Source: Novosphingobium capsulatum NBRC 12533
GTDB taxonomy: Bacteria > Pseudomonadota > Alphaproteobacteria > Sphingomonadales > Sphingomonadaceae
Length of the DNA: 49,352 nucleotides
Assembly (NCBI RefSeq): GCF_001598375.1
Contig: NZ_BCYV01000026.1
Location: forward strand, 1-49,352
Direction of reading: 5' to 3'
The stretch's first letter is position 1, and each line of letters opens with the position of its first letter. This document shows positions 19,040 through 27,545 of this stretch, in pieces. The position numbers and the translations under genes are program-made. The notes under the pieces were generated by a model that was given only the letters and a program-made list of their open reading frames with translations, was not told the DNA's origin and searched no databases.

Positions 19040-19057
19040 TTGCTATGGTTTATAACA
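19040..19057 (-). promoter_or_regulatory. Degenerate copy of the island operator motif
   Basis: On the minus strand it reads TGTTATAAACCATAGCAA, which aligns to TGTTAGTCAACCATACAA of the site at 19584 with one base missing in the left half and one extra in the right. It precedes the AAHS transporter gene. Weaker than the other three copies. Confidence 0.35.
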
Positions 19058-19073
19058 TGCCGGAGCGATCTGG

Positions 19074-19544
19074 CTACTCGTGAATGCGCGCCAGCAATTC
19101 CAGCAGCAGTTTCACTTCCTTGTCGGAAAAGTGGCGCTTCACCCAGGCCTCGTGCTCGCCGATCGCGAACTTGGCGCGCGAAAGCATGGCCTGGCCTTCA
19201 GGTTCCAGGAACAGCGCCTGCTTGCGCCCGTCCTCGGCCGATCGGTCGCGCCGCAGATAGTGCTTGGCCTGAAGGCGGTTGATGATCGCCATGGTGGTGG
19301 CACGGTCCATCCGCAGGCGCTGAGCCAGGTCGGTCTGGGCAATGCCGGGGTGATCGTCGACCAGCCACAGCACCGAAACCTGCTTCTGCGTCAGGTCCAG
19401 CTCGGTGAAGGTCTCGGTAAAATGGCGCAGGCAGGCGCCATGGGCCAGGCGGATATGGAAGCCCAGGATGCCGTTGATTTCGCCGATATCGGCCTCTTCG
19501 CCCGGTGGCGGGGTCACCACATCGGCAAACTTGTCCTTGATCAA
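19074..19544 (-). CDS. MarR-family transcriptional regulator
   Basis: Winged-helix regulator of about 156 residues. The recognition region reads DLAQRLRMDRATTMAIINRLQ, here best cited as QTDLAQRLRMDRATTMAII, followed by the wing YLRRDRSAEDGRKQALFLEPEG, in which DGRKQALFL is the family signature. No in-frame ATG exists near the start; the TTG at 19544 has GGGGAG six bases upstream and gives a sensible N terminus, whereas an upstream TTG (19583) lacks a binding site. It is divergent from the lignostilbene dioxygenase, with the 19-bp motif between them. MarR proteins of aromatic islands usually repress until a pathway acid or its CoA ester binds. It is the obvious candidate to bind the motif copies in this island. 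Confidence 0.88.
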   Translation of the reverse strand: MIKDKFADVVTPPPGEEADIGEINGILGFHIRLAHGACLRHFTETFTELDLTQKQVSVLWLVDDHPGIAQTDLAQRLRMDRATTMAIINRLQAKHYLRRDRSAEDGRKQALFLEPEGQAMLSRAKFAIGEHEAWVKRHFSDKEVKLLLELLARIHE

Positions 19545-19583
19545 TGCCTGCTCCCCATTGCCTTGCGCATCAGATAAGCGCAA

Positions 19584-19602
19584 TTGTTAGTCAACCATAC
19601 AA
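19584..19602 (+). promoter_or_regulatory. Putative MarR operator, site 1 (TTGTTAGT-N4-CATACAA)
   Basis: TTGTTAGTCAACCATACAA, 20 bases before the GTG of the dioxygenase and divergent to the MarR gene. The ends form an imperfect dyad (TTGT..G / C..ACAA). The same motif occurs at 28315-28333 and 29857-29875. Confidence 0.65.
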
Positions 19603-19621
19603 AACTAGCAGGAGGATGCCA

Positions 19622-21091
19622 GTGTCTCACTTTCCCGCCTCGCCCAGCTTTACCGGCTTCAACACCCCGTCGCGGGTCGAGGCCGACATTGCCGACCTGG
19701 CCCACGATGGGGAAATTCCCCGCGAACTGAACGGGGCGTTTTACCGCGTTCAGCCAGACCCGCAATTCCCCCCGCGCCTGGGTGACGATATTGCCTTCAA
19801 CGGCGATGGCATGATCACCCGGTTCCACATCCACGATGGGCAGGTGGATTTCCGCCAGCGCTGGGCCCACACCGACAAGTGGAAACTGGAAAAGGCCGCC
19901 GGCAAGGGCCTGTTCGGCGCCTATCGCAACCCGCTGACCGATGACGAGAGCGTGCAAGGGCAAATCCGCTCCACCGCCAATACCAACGCCTTCATCCACG
20001 CTGGCAAGCTGTGGGCAATGAAGGAAGACAGCCCCGCCCTGCTGATGGACCCGGCCAGCATGGAAACCATCGGTTTTGAAAAGTTCGGTGGCCGCATGAC
20101 CGGCCAAACCTTTACCGCCCATCCCAAGGTCGATCCGGCCTCCGGCAACATGGTGGCGATCGGCTATGCCGCCAGCGGCCTGTGCACCGATGACGTGACC
20201 TATATGGAAGTAAGTCCGACCGGCGAACTGGTGCGCGAGGTGTGGTTCAAGGTGCCCTATTACTGCATGATGCACGACTTCGGCATCACGCAGGACTATC
20301 TGCTGCTGCACATCGTGCCCTCAATCGGCAGTTGGGAGCGGCTGGAGGCGGGCCTGCCGCACTTCGGCTTTGACACCACCAAGCCCGTGCACCTGGGCGT
20401 GATCCCCCGGCGCGATGGCGTGAGCCAGGAAGACATTCGCTGGTTCACGCGCGACAACTGCTTTGCCAGCCACGTGCTGAACGCCTGGCAGGATGGCAGC
20501 AAGATCCACTTCGTCACCTGCGAGGCGAAGAACAACATGTTCCCGTTCTTCCCCGATGTGCACGGCGCCCCGTTCAACGGACGCGAAGCGATGAGCTATC
20601 CCACCGATTGGGTGGTGGACATGGCCAGCAACGGCGATGCCTTTACCGCGATCGAGCGCCTGTCGAACACCGCCTGCGAATTTCCGCGCATCGACGATCG
20701 CTTTGCCGGGCAGCACACGCACCACGGCTGGTTCCTGGAAATGGACATGCAGCGCCCGGTCGAGCTGCGCGGCGGCAGCGCCGGTGGGTTGTTGATGAAC
20801 TGCCTGTTCCACAAGAACTTTGCCACTGGCGAAGAGCAGCACTGGTGGTGCGGCCCGGTCAGCAGCCTGCAAGAGCCGTGCTTCATCCCGCGCAGCAAGG
20901 ACGCGCCCGAAGGCGATGGCTGGATCGTGCAGGTGTGCAACCGCCTGGAAGAGGCCCGCAGCGACCTGTTGATCTTCGATGCGCAGGCGATCGCCCAGGG
21001 GCCGCTTGCCACCGTGCATATCCCCATTCGCCTGCGCTTTGGCCTGCACGGAAACTGGGCCGATGCGGCCGACATCGGCCTGGCGGCATAA
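19622..21091 (+). CDS. Lignostilbene alpha,beta-dioxygenase (carotenoid-oxygenase family)
   Basis: Non-haem iron(II) dioxygenase of 489 residues that splits the central double bond of 4-hydroxystilbenes to two aromatic aldehydes. Four iron ligands are seen at His167 (FTAHPK), His218 (MMHDF), His284 (FASHVL) and His476 (FGLHGNW), exactly the numbers I recall for the stilbene-cleaving NOV1 of N. aromaticivorans. Phe59, Tyr101 and Lys134, reported to hold the phenolic ring in this subfamily, are also present at those numbers. I start at GTG 19622 because AGGAGG lies six bases before it; the ATG at 19616 directly abuts the binding site. Lignostilbene, or a stilbene made from phenylcoumaran or diarylpropane dimers, is the likely substrate, giving vanillin or 5-formylferulate-like aldehydes. 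DUF3237 gene follows after 48 bases. Confidence 0.93.
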   Translation: MSHFPASPSFTGFNTPSRVEADIADLAHDGEIPRELNGAFYRVQPDPQFPPRLGDDIAFNGDGMITRFHIHDGQVDFRQRWAHTDKWKLEKAAGKGLFGAYRNPLTDDESVQGQIRSTANTNAFIHAGKLWAMKEDSPALLMDPASMETIGFEKFGGRMTGQTFTAHPKVDPASGNMVAIGYAASGLCTDDVTYMEVSPTGELVREVWFKVPYYCMMHDFGITQDYLLLHIVPSIGSWERLEAGLPHFGFDTTKPVHLGVIPRRDGVSQEDIRWFTRDNCFASHVLNAWQDGSKIHFVTCEAKNNMFPFFPDVHGAPFNGREAMSYPTDWVVDMASNGDAFTAIERLSNTACEFPRIDDRFAGQHTHHGWFLEMDMQRPVELRGGSAGGLLMNCLFHKNFATGEEQHWWCGPVSSLQEPCFIPRSKDAPEGDGWIVQVCNRLEEARSDLLIFDAQAIAQGPLATVHIPIRLRFGLHGNWADAADIGLAA

Positions 21092-21139
21092 CCACACCAT
21101 GCTATGACGCATAACGATCTGGCCGATGGGAGAGCATGC

Positions 21140-21601
21140 ATGATCAAGCCCGAACTGGAATTCGTCTATGAGGCGAGCGGCGACCTGGAGCCGCCGCGCC
21201 AGATCGGCCAGACCTATGACGGCGCCCGCCGCATCATTCCCATCGTCGGCGGCGGGCGTGTCGAAGGACCGCTGATCAAGGGGCAACTGGTCGGCAATTC
21301 CGCCGATTGGCAGCTCACCCGGCCCGACGGCGTTACCGTGGCCGATGCGCTCTATGCGATCGAAACCGACGATGGCGTGCTGATCCAGATCCGCAACAAG
21401 GGCCTGCGCCACGGCCCGCCCGATGTCATGGCCCGCCTTGCCGCCGGCGAGGAAGTCGATCCGGCCGAATACTATTTCCGCACCGTGCCCGAATTCATTG
21501 CGCCGGTGGGCAAGTATGAATGGATGAACCGCTCGATCTTCGTGTGCAGCGGCGCGCGCTATCCCCTGGGCATCAAGCTGTGGGTGTGGCGCGTTCTGTG
21601 A
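21140..21601 (+). CDS. DUF3237 domain protein
   Basis: Soluble protein of 153 residues that matches DUF3237 along its length: LEFVYEASGDLEPPRQIGQT, cited as LEFVYEASGDL, IIPIVGGGRVEGPLIKG and YFRTVPEFIAPVGKYEWMN. ATG 21140 has GGGAGA six bases before it. The family has a beta-barrel fold and is found repeatedly in aromatic catabolic clusters but has no assigned reaction. It is cotranscribed with the dioxygenase and so probably works on its substrate or products. Confidence 0.85.
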   Translation: MIKPELEFVYEASGDLEPPRQIGQTYDGARRIIPIVGGGRVEGPLIKGQLVGNSADWQLTRPDGVTVADALYAIETDDGVLIQIRNKGLRHGPPDVMARLAAGEEVDPAEYYFRTVPEFIAPVGKYEWMNRSIFVCSGARYPLGIKLWVWRVL

Positions 21602-21619
21602 AGCTGCTTGTGGTTTCCA

Positions 21620-21716
21620 CCACCCCCAACCCCCTCCTCTGAAGAGGAGGGGGCTTTTCCGTCAACACCTTAACTCCCCCTCCTCTTCAGAGGAGGGGGT
21701 CGGGGGGGTGGTGCGA
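21620..21716. repeat. Composite palindromic repeat A, copy 3 (rearranged)
   Basis: Two half-elements face each other: CCACCACCCCCAACCCC plus hairpin CCTCTGAAGAGG, then a 24-base non-repeat spacer, then hairpin CCTCTTCAGAGG followed by GTCGGGGGGGTGGTGCGAAG. The usual inner core is replaced by the spacer, so the order is inside-out relative to the copies at 6820 and 14290. It lies between convergent genes. Confidence 0.8.
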
Positions 21717-21738
21717 AGCCTGTCCCAACTCCGCCCCC

Positions 21739-23358
21739 TCACGCTCGCGCGCGCAACCCGGTCTCGTCCCGCGCGCTGCGCCGTGCGATCAGCAGCATCA
21801 GGACCACGATGGGAATGGCCACGGCATTCATCGTCAGCATGGCGTGGGTCAGGTTGCCGGTGGCATCGGAAATCAGGCCCACGGCATAGGGGCCGATGCC
21901 CATGCCCACGATGGTCATCGTCAGCAGATAGAGGCTGGCGGTGATCCCCCGCATGCGCGGCAGCACCTGATCATACATGATGGCATAGAGCGGTGGCATC
22001 CACCCGGTCAGCACCAGGCTGTAGATCGCAAAGTGCCAATAGAACGTGGTCGGATCGGGCGAAAGGTACGTCCAGAACGACAGCAGCGGCGAAACCCCCA
22101 TGGCAAACAACGCCACCAGCGCCCGGCCCGAAGACGGCAGGCGGCGGTGCAGCAGATCGGCCAGCGGCCCCCAGATCAGCGGCCCGATAATGCCCATCGC
22201 CGCCGACAGCAGCCCGAACTGCAGCGCGGTGTCCTTCATCGAAAGGTGATAGGTCTTGATCAGGAAGCTGGGGTTGAACGCCATCATCCCATAGTTGATC
22301 GCCGATTGCAGTGTACCTACCGCGATCGCCATGATCAGCGTGGGCGATCCGGCAATCACGCGAAAGGCCTGGGCATCATCGGCGCGCATGCGCTGCATCA
22401 AGTTGACCAGCACGAACAGGCCAAAACCGATCACGCCCCATTGCAGGCTATGCGCATCGACCGTGATCGGCCCCAGCGGCAGCGGCGGCCGGGCCGAGAG
22501 GCCCCGGCAGATCACCGCCAGCACGGCCATTACCGCCGCGATCCCGGCGAGCGCCGCCAGGTTGGTGGCAAAGGCCGCCGCCTTGGCCCGGCGCAGCGCC
22601 ATGGCGATCCAGTGCAACCCCGGCGTGACCCCGCCCAACAGCGCGATGCTGGCGCGAAACGGGTGCGGATCGGCTGGCGCGGGCATGCCATCCATCGCCC
22701 CGCGTGCCGGTTCCTTCATCGTGCCGACGAATGCGGCAAGGACGAAACCAGGCGCCGCTGCCACCAGAAACGCAAACTGCCAGCCTTTGAGGCCGAGCGG
22801 CGCGCTGCCCCCCGCCCAATGCTCGGTCCAGGCTTGCGCGGCAACGCCACCCAGGATCAACGAGCCGCCCAGCCCCAGCGCAATGGCCGAGGCCATCACC
22901 GCCATGACGAAACCGCGCCGGTGCTTGGGCCAGAAATCATAGATCAGCGACGTGCCCGCCGGCTGGGTAGCCGCCTCTCCGATGCCCACGCCCAGCCTAG
23001 ACAGCGCCAGCAGGCCAAAGCTGGTGGCGAGGCCCCCCAGCCCGGTCGCCGCCGACCACAGCACCAGGCTGACGCCCAGCAGCCTGGTGCGCGTCCAGCC
23101 ATCGGCCAGGCGCCCTACCGGCAGCGAGAACAAGGCATAGAAAAGCGCAAAGACAGTGCCATAGAGCAGCCCCATCTCGGCATCGCCCACGCCCAGGTCG
23201 TGTTTGATCGCCGGGGCCAGGATCGCCAGGATCTGGCGATCGAGCAGGCTCATCGCATTGGTCAGCGCCACCAGCACCAGGGCATACCAGCCCCCGCGCG
23301 CGATCGTGCGCGATGGGCCGGCAGCCCTTTCACCAGCCGCGCTATTGCTCTCTGTCAT
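21739..23358 (-). CDS. MFS transporter (spinster-like)
   Basis: Inner-membrane carrier of 539 residues. ALTNAMSLLDRQILAILAP in the first helix and SLPVGRLADGWTRTRLLG in loop 2-3 are typical of the spinster-like MFS proteins common in sphingomonad aromatic clusters. A long cytoplasmic loop in the middle (about residues 215-260) is proline- and charge-rich. It is the last gene of the minus-strand operon and begins two bases after the stop of the NmrA-like gene. Direction and substrate of transport unknown; uptake or export of an aromatic dimer or pathway acid is inferred from context only. Confidence 0.83.
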   Translation of the reverse strand: MTESNSAAGERAAGPSRTIARGGWYALVLVALTNAMSLLDRQILAILAPAIKHDLGVGDAEMGLLYGTVFALFYALFSLPVGRLADGWTRTRLLGVSLVLWSAATGLGGLATSFGLLALSRLGVGIGEAATQPAGTSLIYDFWPKHRRGFVMAVMASAIALGLGGSLILGGVAAQAWTEHWAGGSAPLGLKGWQFAFLVAAAPGFVLAAFVGTMKEPARGAMDGMPAPADPHPFRASIALLGGVTPGLHWIAMALRRAKAAAFATNLAALAGIAAVMAVLAVICRGLSARPPLPLGPITVDAHSLQWGVIGFGLFVLVNLMQRMRADDAQAFRVIAGSPTLIMAIAVGTLQSAINYGMMAFNPSFLIKTYHLSMKDTALQFGLLSAAMGIIGPLIWGPLADLLHRRLPSSGRALVALFAMGVSPLLSFWTYLSPDPTTFYWHFAIYSLVLTGWMPPLYAIMYDQVLPRMRGITASLYLLTMTIVGMGIGPYAVGLISDATGNLTHAMLTMNAVAIPIVVLMLLIARRSARDETGLRARA

Positions 23359-23360
23359 GC

Positions 23361-24200
23361 TCAGGCCAATGCCGCAGCGATGGTCTGGGCGATCGGTGTG
23401 GTGGGCCGGCCGATCAGCGCGCTCAACGTGCGGCTGTCGTCAAACAGCTGGTCCTTGCTCGATTCAAAGCTGGAATTGGCCAGCATCTGCGCCAGGAAGC
23501 CGGGCAATCCCACCCCTTCGAGGGCGGCGGCATAATCGGCCTTGGACATATCGACATAGGCCACCGGCTTGCCCGCCTGCCGCGCCACTTCGGCCGCGAA
23601 TTCCGCCATGGTAAAGGCAGTATCGCCGGCCAGTTCATAGACTTCGCCGCCCTTGGCACCGATCAGCGCCTGGGCCGCAGCCGCGGCATAATCGGCCCGG
23701 GTGGCGCTGGCGATGCGGCCCTGCCCGGCCGCGCCCAGAATAGCGCCGTGGGCAATCGCCGGCGCCAGGGCGCCGGTGTAGTTTTCGTTGTACCAGCCAT
23801 TGCGCAGCAGCACGAAAGGCACGCCGCTGGCGCGCAGCAGCGCCTCGGTCTCGCGATGCTCCTGCGCCAGGCCGATGGTCGAGGTATCGGCGTGGAGGAT
23901 CGAGGTATAGGCGATCAGGCCGACGCGGGCCGCCTTGGCCGCGTCGATCACGGCGGCGTGCTGCGGCACGCGTGCGCCCACGGCATTGCCCGAGATCAGC
24001 AGCAGCCGCTCCACCCCGGACAGCGCCGGCGCCAGCGTTTCGGGCTTGTCGTAATCGGCCACGCGCACGGCCACGCCGCTGCCTTCCAGCTTGGCCGGAT
24101 CGCGCGCCAGCGCCACGACATTGCCAGCGCCCACCTTGGCCACCAGTTCAGCCAGCACCAGACGCCCCAGTTGGCCCGATGCACCCGCAACAGCGTACAT
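23361..24200 (-). CDS. NmrA/QOR2-like NAD(P)H-dependent quinone reductase
   Basis: Rossmann-fold protein of 279 residues of the atypical SDR group that contains E. coli QorB (YtfG). The nucleotide motif is AVAGASGQLGRLV at the N terminus; YTSILHADTS and LLRNGWYNENY match QOR2 and set it apart from classical SDRs, since no YxxxK pair stands in the usual place. AAGGAG seven bases before ATG 24200 decides the start over the ATG at 24206. Such enzymes reduce quinones with NADPH, which would protect against quinones from catechol-type intermediates. It lies between ligW and the MFS gene with short spacers. Confidence 0.82.
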   Translation of the reverse strand: MYAVAGASGQLGRLVLAELVAKVGAGNVVALARDPAKLEGSGVAVRVADYDKPETLAPALSGVERLLLISGNAVGARVPQHAAVIDAAKAARVGLIAYTSILHADTSTIGLAQEHRETEALLRASGVPFVLLRNGWYNENYTGALAPAIAHGAILGAAGQGRIASATRADYAAAAAQALIGAKGGEVYELAGDTAFTMAEFAAEVARQAGKPVAYVDMSKADYAAALEGVGLPGFLAQMLANSSFESSKDQLFDDSRTLSALIGRPTTPIAQTIAAALA

Positions 24201-24234
24201 GCTCATTCTCCTTCGGCCTGCGTGATCGACAAGA

Positions 24235-25290
24235 TTACAGCTTGAACCAGCGTTCCGCGTTGGTCTGGAAGAACTTCTTCTTCGTTTCGGGCGCGATGTC
24301 CATCGCGTCCATCGCGCGCACTTCATCGGCCACGTACTGATAGGGATAGTCCATCGCATACATCACGCGGTCTGCGCCCATCACCTCCTGGCAGAACTTG
24401 ATCGCCGGCTCCCACGCCATGCCGGAATTGGTCACCAGCACGTTGGAGCGCAGGTATTCGGCAATGGTCTTCTTGAGCGGCTTCATCCGGGCATAGCGCT
24501 GTGACCGCACGCCGGCCTGGTGCATGAAATCAAGGCGATAGAGCCAATAGGGCAGCGCCTCGCCCATATGGCCGACCATGATCTGCAAGCTGGGATACTT
24601 GTCAAAGATGCCGATGGTGATCAGCCGCAGCAGGTGCATGCCGGTTTCCACGCCAAAGCCAAAGATGGCGCCATCCAGGCCTGCCTCCAGCATCGGCCCG
24701 ATCATCGCATCGGGTGGCGTGCAGGGATGGATATAGAGCGGCTGGTCCACCTCGACCAGGGCGCGGAAGATCGGATCGAAGAATTCCTCGTCGAGATAGC
24801 GCCCTTGCGTGTGGCTGTTGATCTGGATGCCCTTGAAGCCCAGTTCCTTGGCACCGCGATGGATTTCGCGGGCAGACCATTCCGGGTCCTGCGGGGCCAC
24901 GGTGCCAAGCCCGATGAAGCGGTCGGGATAGGCTTCACAGGCGCTCGCCAGCCGATCGTTGGCGCGGGTGGCAATCGCCTTGGCTTCGTTGAGGTTGGTC
25001 AGCGGCTGAACCCCGGGCGAGGTCAGCGCCAGGATCGCCTTGTCGATGCCGGTCGCGTCCATGTCGGCAATGCGCCGCTCGCCCAGGTCGAGCAGGCGCT
25101 CCATGATCTGCACCGCGCGCTCCGACGGCGATTGGGCGTAAAACCCCCAGAGCGAGACCATGCCCTTGTCCGCCTCGCCATCGCGGATCATGCGCAGATA
25201 GGCATCGACCTGTTCTTGGGTGGCAAAGGCTTCCTCGGTGGCGATGCGCAAATATCCTTGCGCGCCGCCGGTTTTCAGATCCTGGGTCAT
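24235..25290 (-). CDS. ligW: 5-carboxyvanillate decarboxylase LigW
   Basis: Amidohydrolase-superfamily decarboxylase of 351 residues that converts 5-carboxyvanillate to vanillate without oxygen or cofactor other than a divalent metal. The sequence agrees closely with what I recall of N. aromaticivorans LigW: metal ligands Glu19 (IATEE), His188 (YIHP), His241 (VGHMGE) and Asp314 (YAMDYP), and substrate residues Arg58, Arg252 and Tyr317 all fall at the same numbers. AGGAGAGG precedes the ATG. In Sphingobium SYK-6 5-carboxyvanillate comes from biphenyl-type dimers by LigXa/LigZ/LigY; those genes are not in this window, so here the acid may come from another dimer, for instance through a 5-formylferulate-type aldehyde made by the neighbouring dioxygenase. 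The last point is inference. Confidence 0.95.
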   Translation of the reverse strand: MTQDLKTGGAQGYLRIATEEAFATQEQVDAYLRMIRDGEADKGMVSLWGFYAQSPSERAVQIMERLLDLGERRIADMDATGIDKAILALTSPGVQPLTNLNEAKAIATRANDRLASACEAYPDRFIGLGTVAPQDPEWSAREIHRGAKELGFKGIQINSHTQGRYLDEEFFDPIFRALVEVDQPLYIHPCTPPDAMIGPMLEAGLDGAIFGFGVETGMHLLRLITIGIFDKYPSLQIMVGHMGEALPYWLYRLDFMHQAGVRSQRYARMKPLKKTIAEYLRSNVLVTNSGMAWEPAIKFCQEVMGADRVMYAMDYPYQYVADEVRAMDAMDIAPETKKKFFQTNAERWFKL

Positions 25291-25327
25291 GCGGGCCTCT
25301 CCTGGTTATGAGCCGGCCCGCGCGCGA

Positions 25328-26014
25328 TCACCTGCGGATCATGAGCGACAGACTGGCAATGTGATTCATGCGATCCTCGCGCGCCGGGCGCGAGACATAC
25401 TGGCCGGAATAGCCCGCCTCCACGCTGATGCCGCGGCCCACCGGCAGGGCCACGCCGGCAAAGCCGCGCAGCTGGTCGAAACCCGATTTCTGGCCCCAGC
25501 CGGTGCGGTTGAGGCCCACGAACGGTTCGGCCCAGACTACCGCCTGCGGCGTGCCCGGCTTGCCCAGCGGCACGTCGAGCCGCACCAGCTGGCGCAGCCG
25601 CCAGCCCGTTCCGCCCTGCCCGTCGACCAGGCGCTGTTCCAGCCGCGTGCGCCCGGTCAGCGTCGGGCGCGTGGTGCCATTGCCCGCCCCGTCGCCAAAC
25701 GCGCGCCAGGTCACCTGCTCGAACACGCGGTGTTCGTGGCTCACCCGCCCGCCCAGCGGATCGCTGCGGATATAGCCATAGCCGCCCCAGACCGTAGTCG
25801 ACCGGTCGAGCTTGACCCCAAGCGCCCCGCGCACGATCGCCTGCCCGGCGCGCTGCGCATCGTCGGTCAGGCGCAGCTGCACGTCGGTGAACAGCACGAG
25901 GTTCTGGTTGAGGTTCAGGAACGATTGTTGCGCCAGCCACACCTGCGCGTCGTCCTCCGCCGCCAGAGCGGGAGTGGCGGCAAGGACCAGGGCAGGAAAA
26001 AGCATTCGGCGCAT
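25328..26014 (-). CDS. DUF2490 outer-membrane beta-barrel protein
   Basis: Exported protein of 228 residues: signal peptide to about residue 19 (ATPALA), then alternating amphipathic strands such as QLRLTDDAQRAGQAIVRG and FAGVALPVGRGISVEAGY, ending in the short aromatic-free SLSLMIRR. The DUF2490 signature is QNLVLFTDVQLR and the repeated barrel strands. Small barrels of this kind are predicted to be in the outer membrane; a role as a narrow pore for a hydrophobic aromatic is suggested only by its place between ligW and the aldehyde dehydrogenase gene. An ATG at 26005 is an alternative start. Confidence 0.8.
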   Translation of the reverse strand: MRRMLFPALVLAATPALAAEDDAQVWLAQQSFLNLNQNLVLFTDVQLRLTDDAQRAGQAIVRGALGVKLDRSTTVWGGYGYIRSDPLGGRVSHEHRVFEQVTWRAFGDGAGNGTTRPTLTGRTRLEQRLVDGQGGTGWRLRQLVRLDVPLGKPGTPQAVVWAEPFVGLNRTGWGQKSGFDQLRGFAGVALPVGRGISVEAGYSGQYVSRPAREDRMNHIASLSLMIRR

Positions 26015-26024
26015 CGGGCACTCC

Positions 26025-26047
26025 GGCAGGCAGCAGACAAGCCTGCC
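26025..26047 (-). terminator. Hairpin between the aldehyde dehydrogenase and DUF2490 genes
   Basis: GGCAGGC (26025-26031) pairs with GCCTGCC (26041-26047) around nine bases. There is no T-run, so it may attenuate or process the operon message rather than end it. Confidence 0.3.
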
Positions 26048-26098
26048 CCGCTATGCCGCTTGCTTTTCCCGAATGTTGCCCGCCCATGACGTTGCGCA

Positions 26099-27535
26099 TC
26101 AGGCTTCGTGCACGGTCTTGGTCACCAGGCACGCCATCAGGCCTTCGGGGCCATCTTCGTGCCCGTGGCCCGACCATTTCACCCCGCCGAATGGCGCATC
26201 GGCGCCGCCGATCATCGTCGTGTTGATGCCCAGCATGCCGGTTTCCACCTCGGCCGCCACGCGGGCGCGGGTGGCATGGCCCTGGCACCAGGCATAGGCC
26301 GCCAAGCCATAGGGCAGACGATTGGCCTCGGCGATCATCGCATCGGCATCGGCAAAGCGGTTGATCAGCGCTACCGGGCCGAACGGCTCCTCGTTCATGA
26401 TCGCGGCATCCAGGGGAATGTCAGACAGCACGCTGGGGGCAAAGAAGAACCCGGCATTGCCCACCCGCTCACCACCGGTGTGCAGGCGTGCGCCGCGCGC
26501 CACGGCGTCGCCGATCAGGCGCTCCATCGCCTCGGGCCGGCGCGGATTGGCCATCGGGCCCATCTGCACGCCATCCTCCAGCCCGTTGCCCACGCGCATC
26601 TGCGCCGCGCGGGCGGCTAAGCCATCGCGGAAAGCCTCGAACACCGGCTCTTCCACGATGAACCGCGTCGGGCTGACACAGACCTGCCCGGCGTTGCGAT
26701 ACTTGTGCGCCACCGCCGTTTCGATCGCGCGATCAAGGTCGGCATCGGCAAAGACCAGCACCGGGCCATGGCCGCCCAGTTCCATCGTCGTGCGCTTCAT
26801 GTCGTCGGCCGCCAGCTTGGCCAGGTGCTGGCCCACCTGCGTCGATCCGGTGAACGACAGCTTGCGGATCACCGGGCTGCCGAGCAGATGCCGGCTGACC
26901 TCGTCAGGCACGCCGAACACGGCCTGCGCCACCTGCGGCGGCAACCCGGCATCGAGCAGGCATTGCAGCACGCCCAGCGCGCTGGCAGGGGTTTCCTCGG
27001 CCGCCTTGAGAATCACCGAACAGCCTGCGGCGATCGGCGCACCCAGCTTGCGCCCGGGATTGCCGAGCGGGAAATTCCACGGCGCAAAGGCCGCCACCGG
27101 GCCAACCGGCTCGTGCGTGACGGTAGAGCGCATGCCGGTGGGCCGGACCAGCGCCCGGCCATAGATGCGCTGCACCTCGCCCGCATAGAACTGGAACAGC
27201 CCGACGTTCATCAGAACCTCGATCCGCGCCTCGGGCAGGGTCTTGCCCTGCTCCAGCGTGGCGATCCGCGCCAGGTCTTCCTGGCGCTCCAGCATCAGCC
27301 GCGCTGCGCCATTGAGCACGGCGGCACGCTGCTGCGGGGTGGACTTGCGCCACAGCGCAAAACCTTGCGCCGCCACATCAAGGGCGGCGTCAAGGTCTGC
27401 GGCATCAGCCAGCGGCAGTTCGCCCAGCACCGCGCCCGTCGCCGGGTTGACCACGGCGTGGGTGCGCCGCCCACCCCCGCTCACGCGCTGGCCGTTGATG
27501 ATCATGCAAAGCGAGGGATAGGTCGTCGTGGTCAT
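26099..27535 (-). CDS. NAD(P)-dependent aldehyde dehydrogenase
   Basis: Aldehyde dehydrogenase of 478 residues in the succinate-semialdehyde/benzaldehyde dehydrogenase branch. FAPWNFPLGNP holds the active-site Asn, LSFTGSTQVG is the cofactor turn, MELGGHGP contains the general base Glu252, and NAGQVCVSP the nucleophile Cys286. I start at ATG 27535, ten bases after the NTF2-like gene; the frame is open 33 bases further but would overlap that gene. Placed between a stilbene-cleaving dioxygenase operon and ligW, it most likely oxidises vanillin or a formyl-substituted cinnamate or benzaldehyde to the acid (the role of LigV, DesV or FerD in SYK-6). Substrate not provable from sequence. Confidence 0.88.
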   Translation of the reverse strand: MTTTTYPSLCMIINGQRVSGGGRRTHAVVNPATGAVLGELPLADAADLDAALDVAAQGFALWRKSTPQQRAAVLNGAARLMLERQEDLARIATLEQGKTLPEARIEVLMNVGLFQFYAGEVQRIYGRALVRPTGMRSTVTHEPVGPVAAFAPWNFPLGNPGRKLGAPIAAGCSVILKAAEETPASALGVLQCLLDAGLPPQVAQAVFGVPDEVSRHLLGSPVIRKLSFTGSTQVGQHLAKLAADDMKRTTMELGGHGPVLVFADADLDRAIETAVAHKYRNAGQVCVSPTRFIVEEPVFEAFRDGLAARAAQMRVGNGLEDGVQMGPMANPRRPEAMERLIGDAVARGARLHTGGERVGNAGFFFAPSVLSDIPLDAAIMNEEPFGPVALINRFADADAMIAEANRLPYGLAAYAWCQGHATRARVAAEVETGMLGINTTMIGGADAPFGGVKWSGHGHEDGPEGLMACLVTKTVHEA

Positions 27536-27545
27536 GGGCTGGGGC

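Noticed and set aside
19616..19621. ATG 19616 as dioxygenase start
   Set aside because: It touches the AGGAGG binding site; GTG 19622 has proper spacing and restores family residue numbering.
19622..21091. Carotenoid cleavage as the role of the dioxygenase
   Set aside because: Tyr101 and Lys134 of the 4-hydroxystilbene group are present and neighbours are aromatic catabolic genes.
26099..27535. Second gabD
   Set aside because: It is in the same broad branch, but lies in the aromatic operon and lacks the paired cysteines CVC seen in the gabT-linked enzyme (it has CVS).
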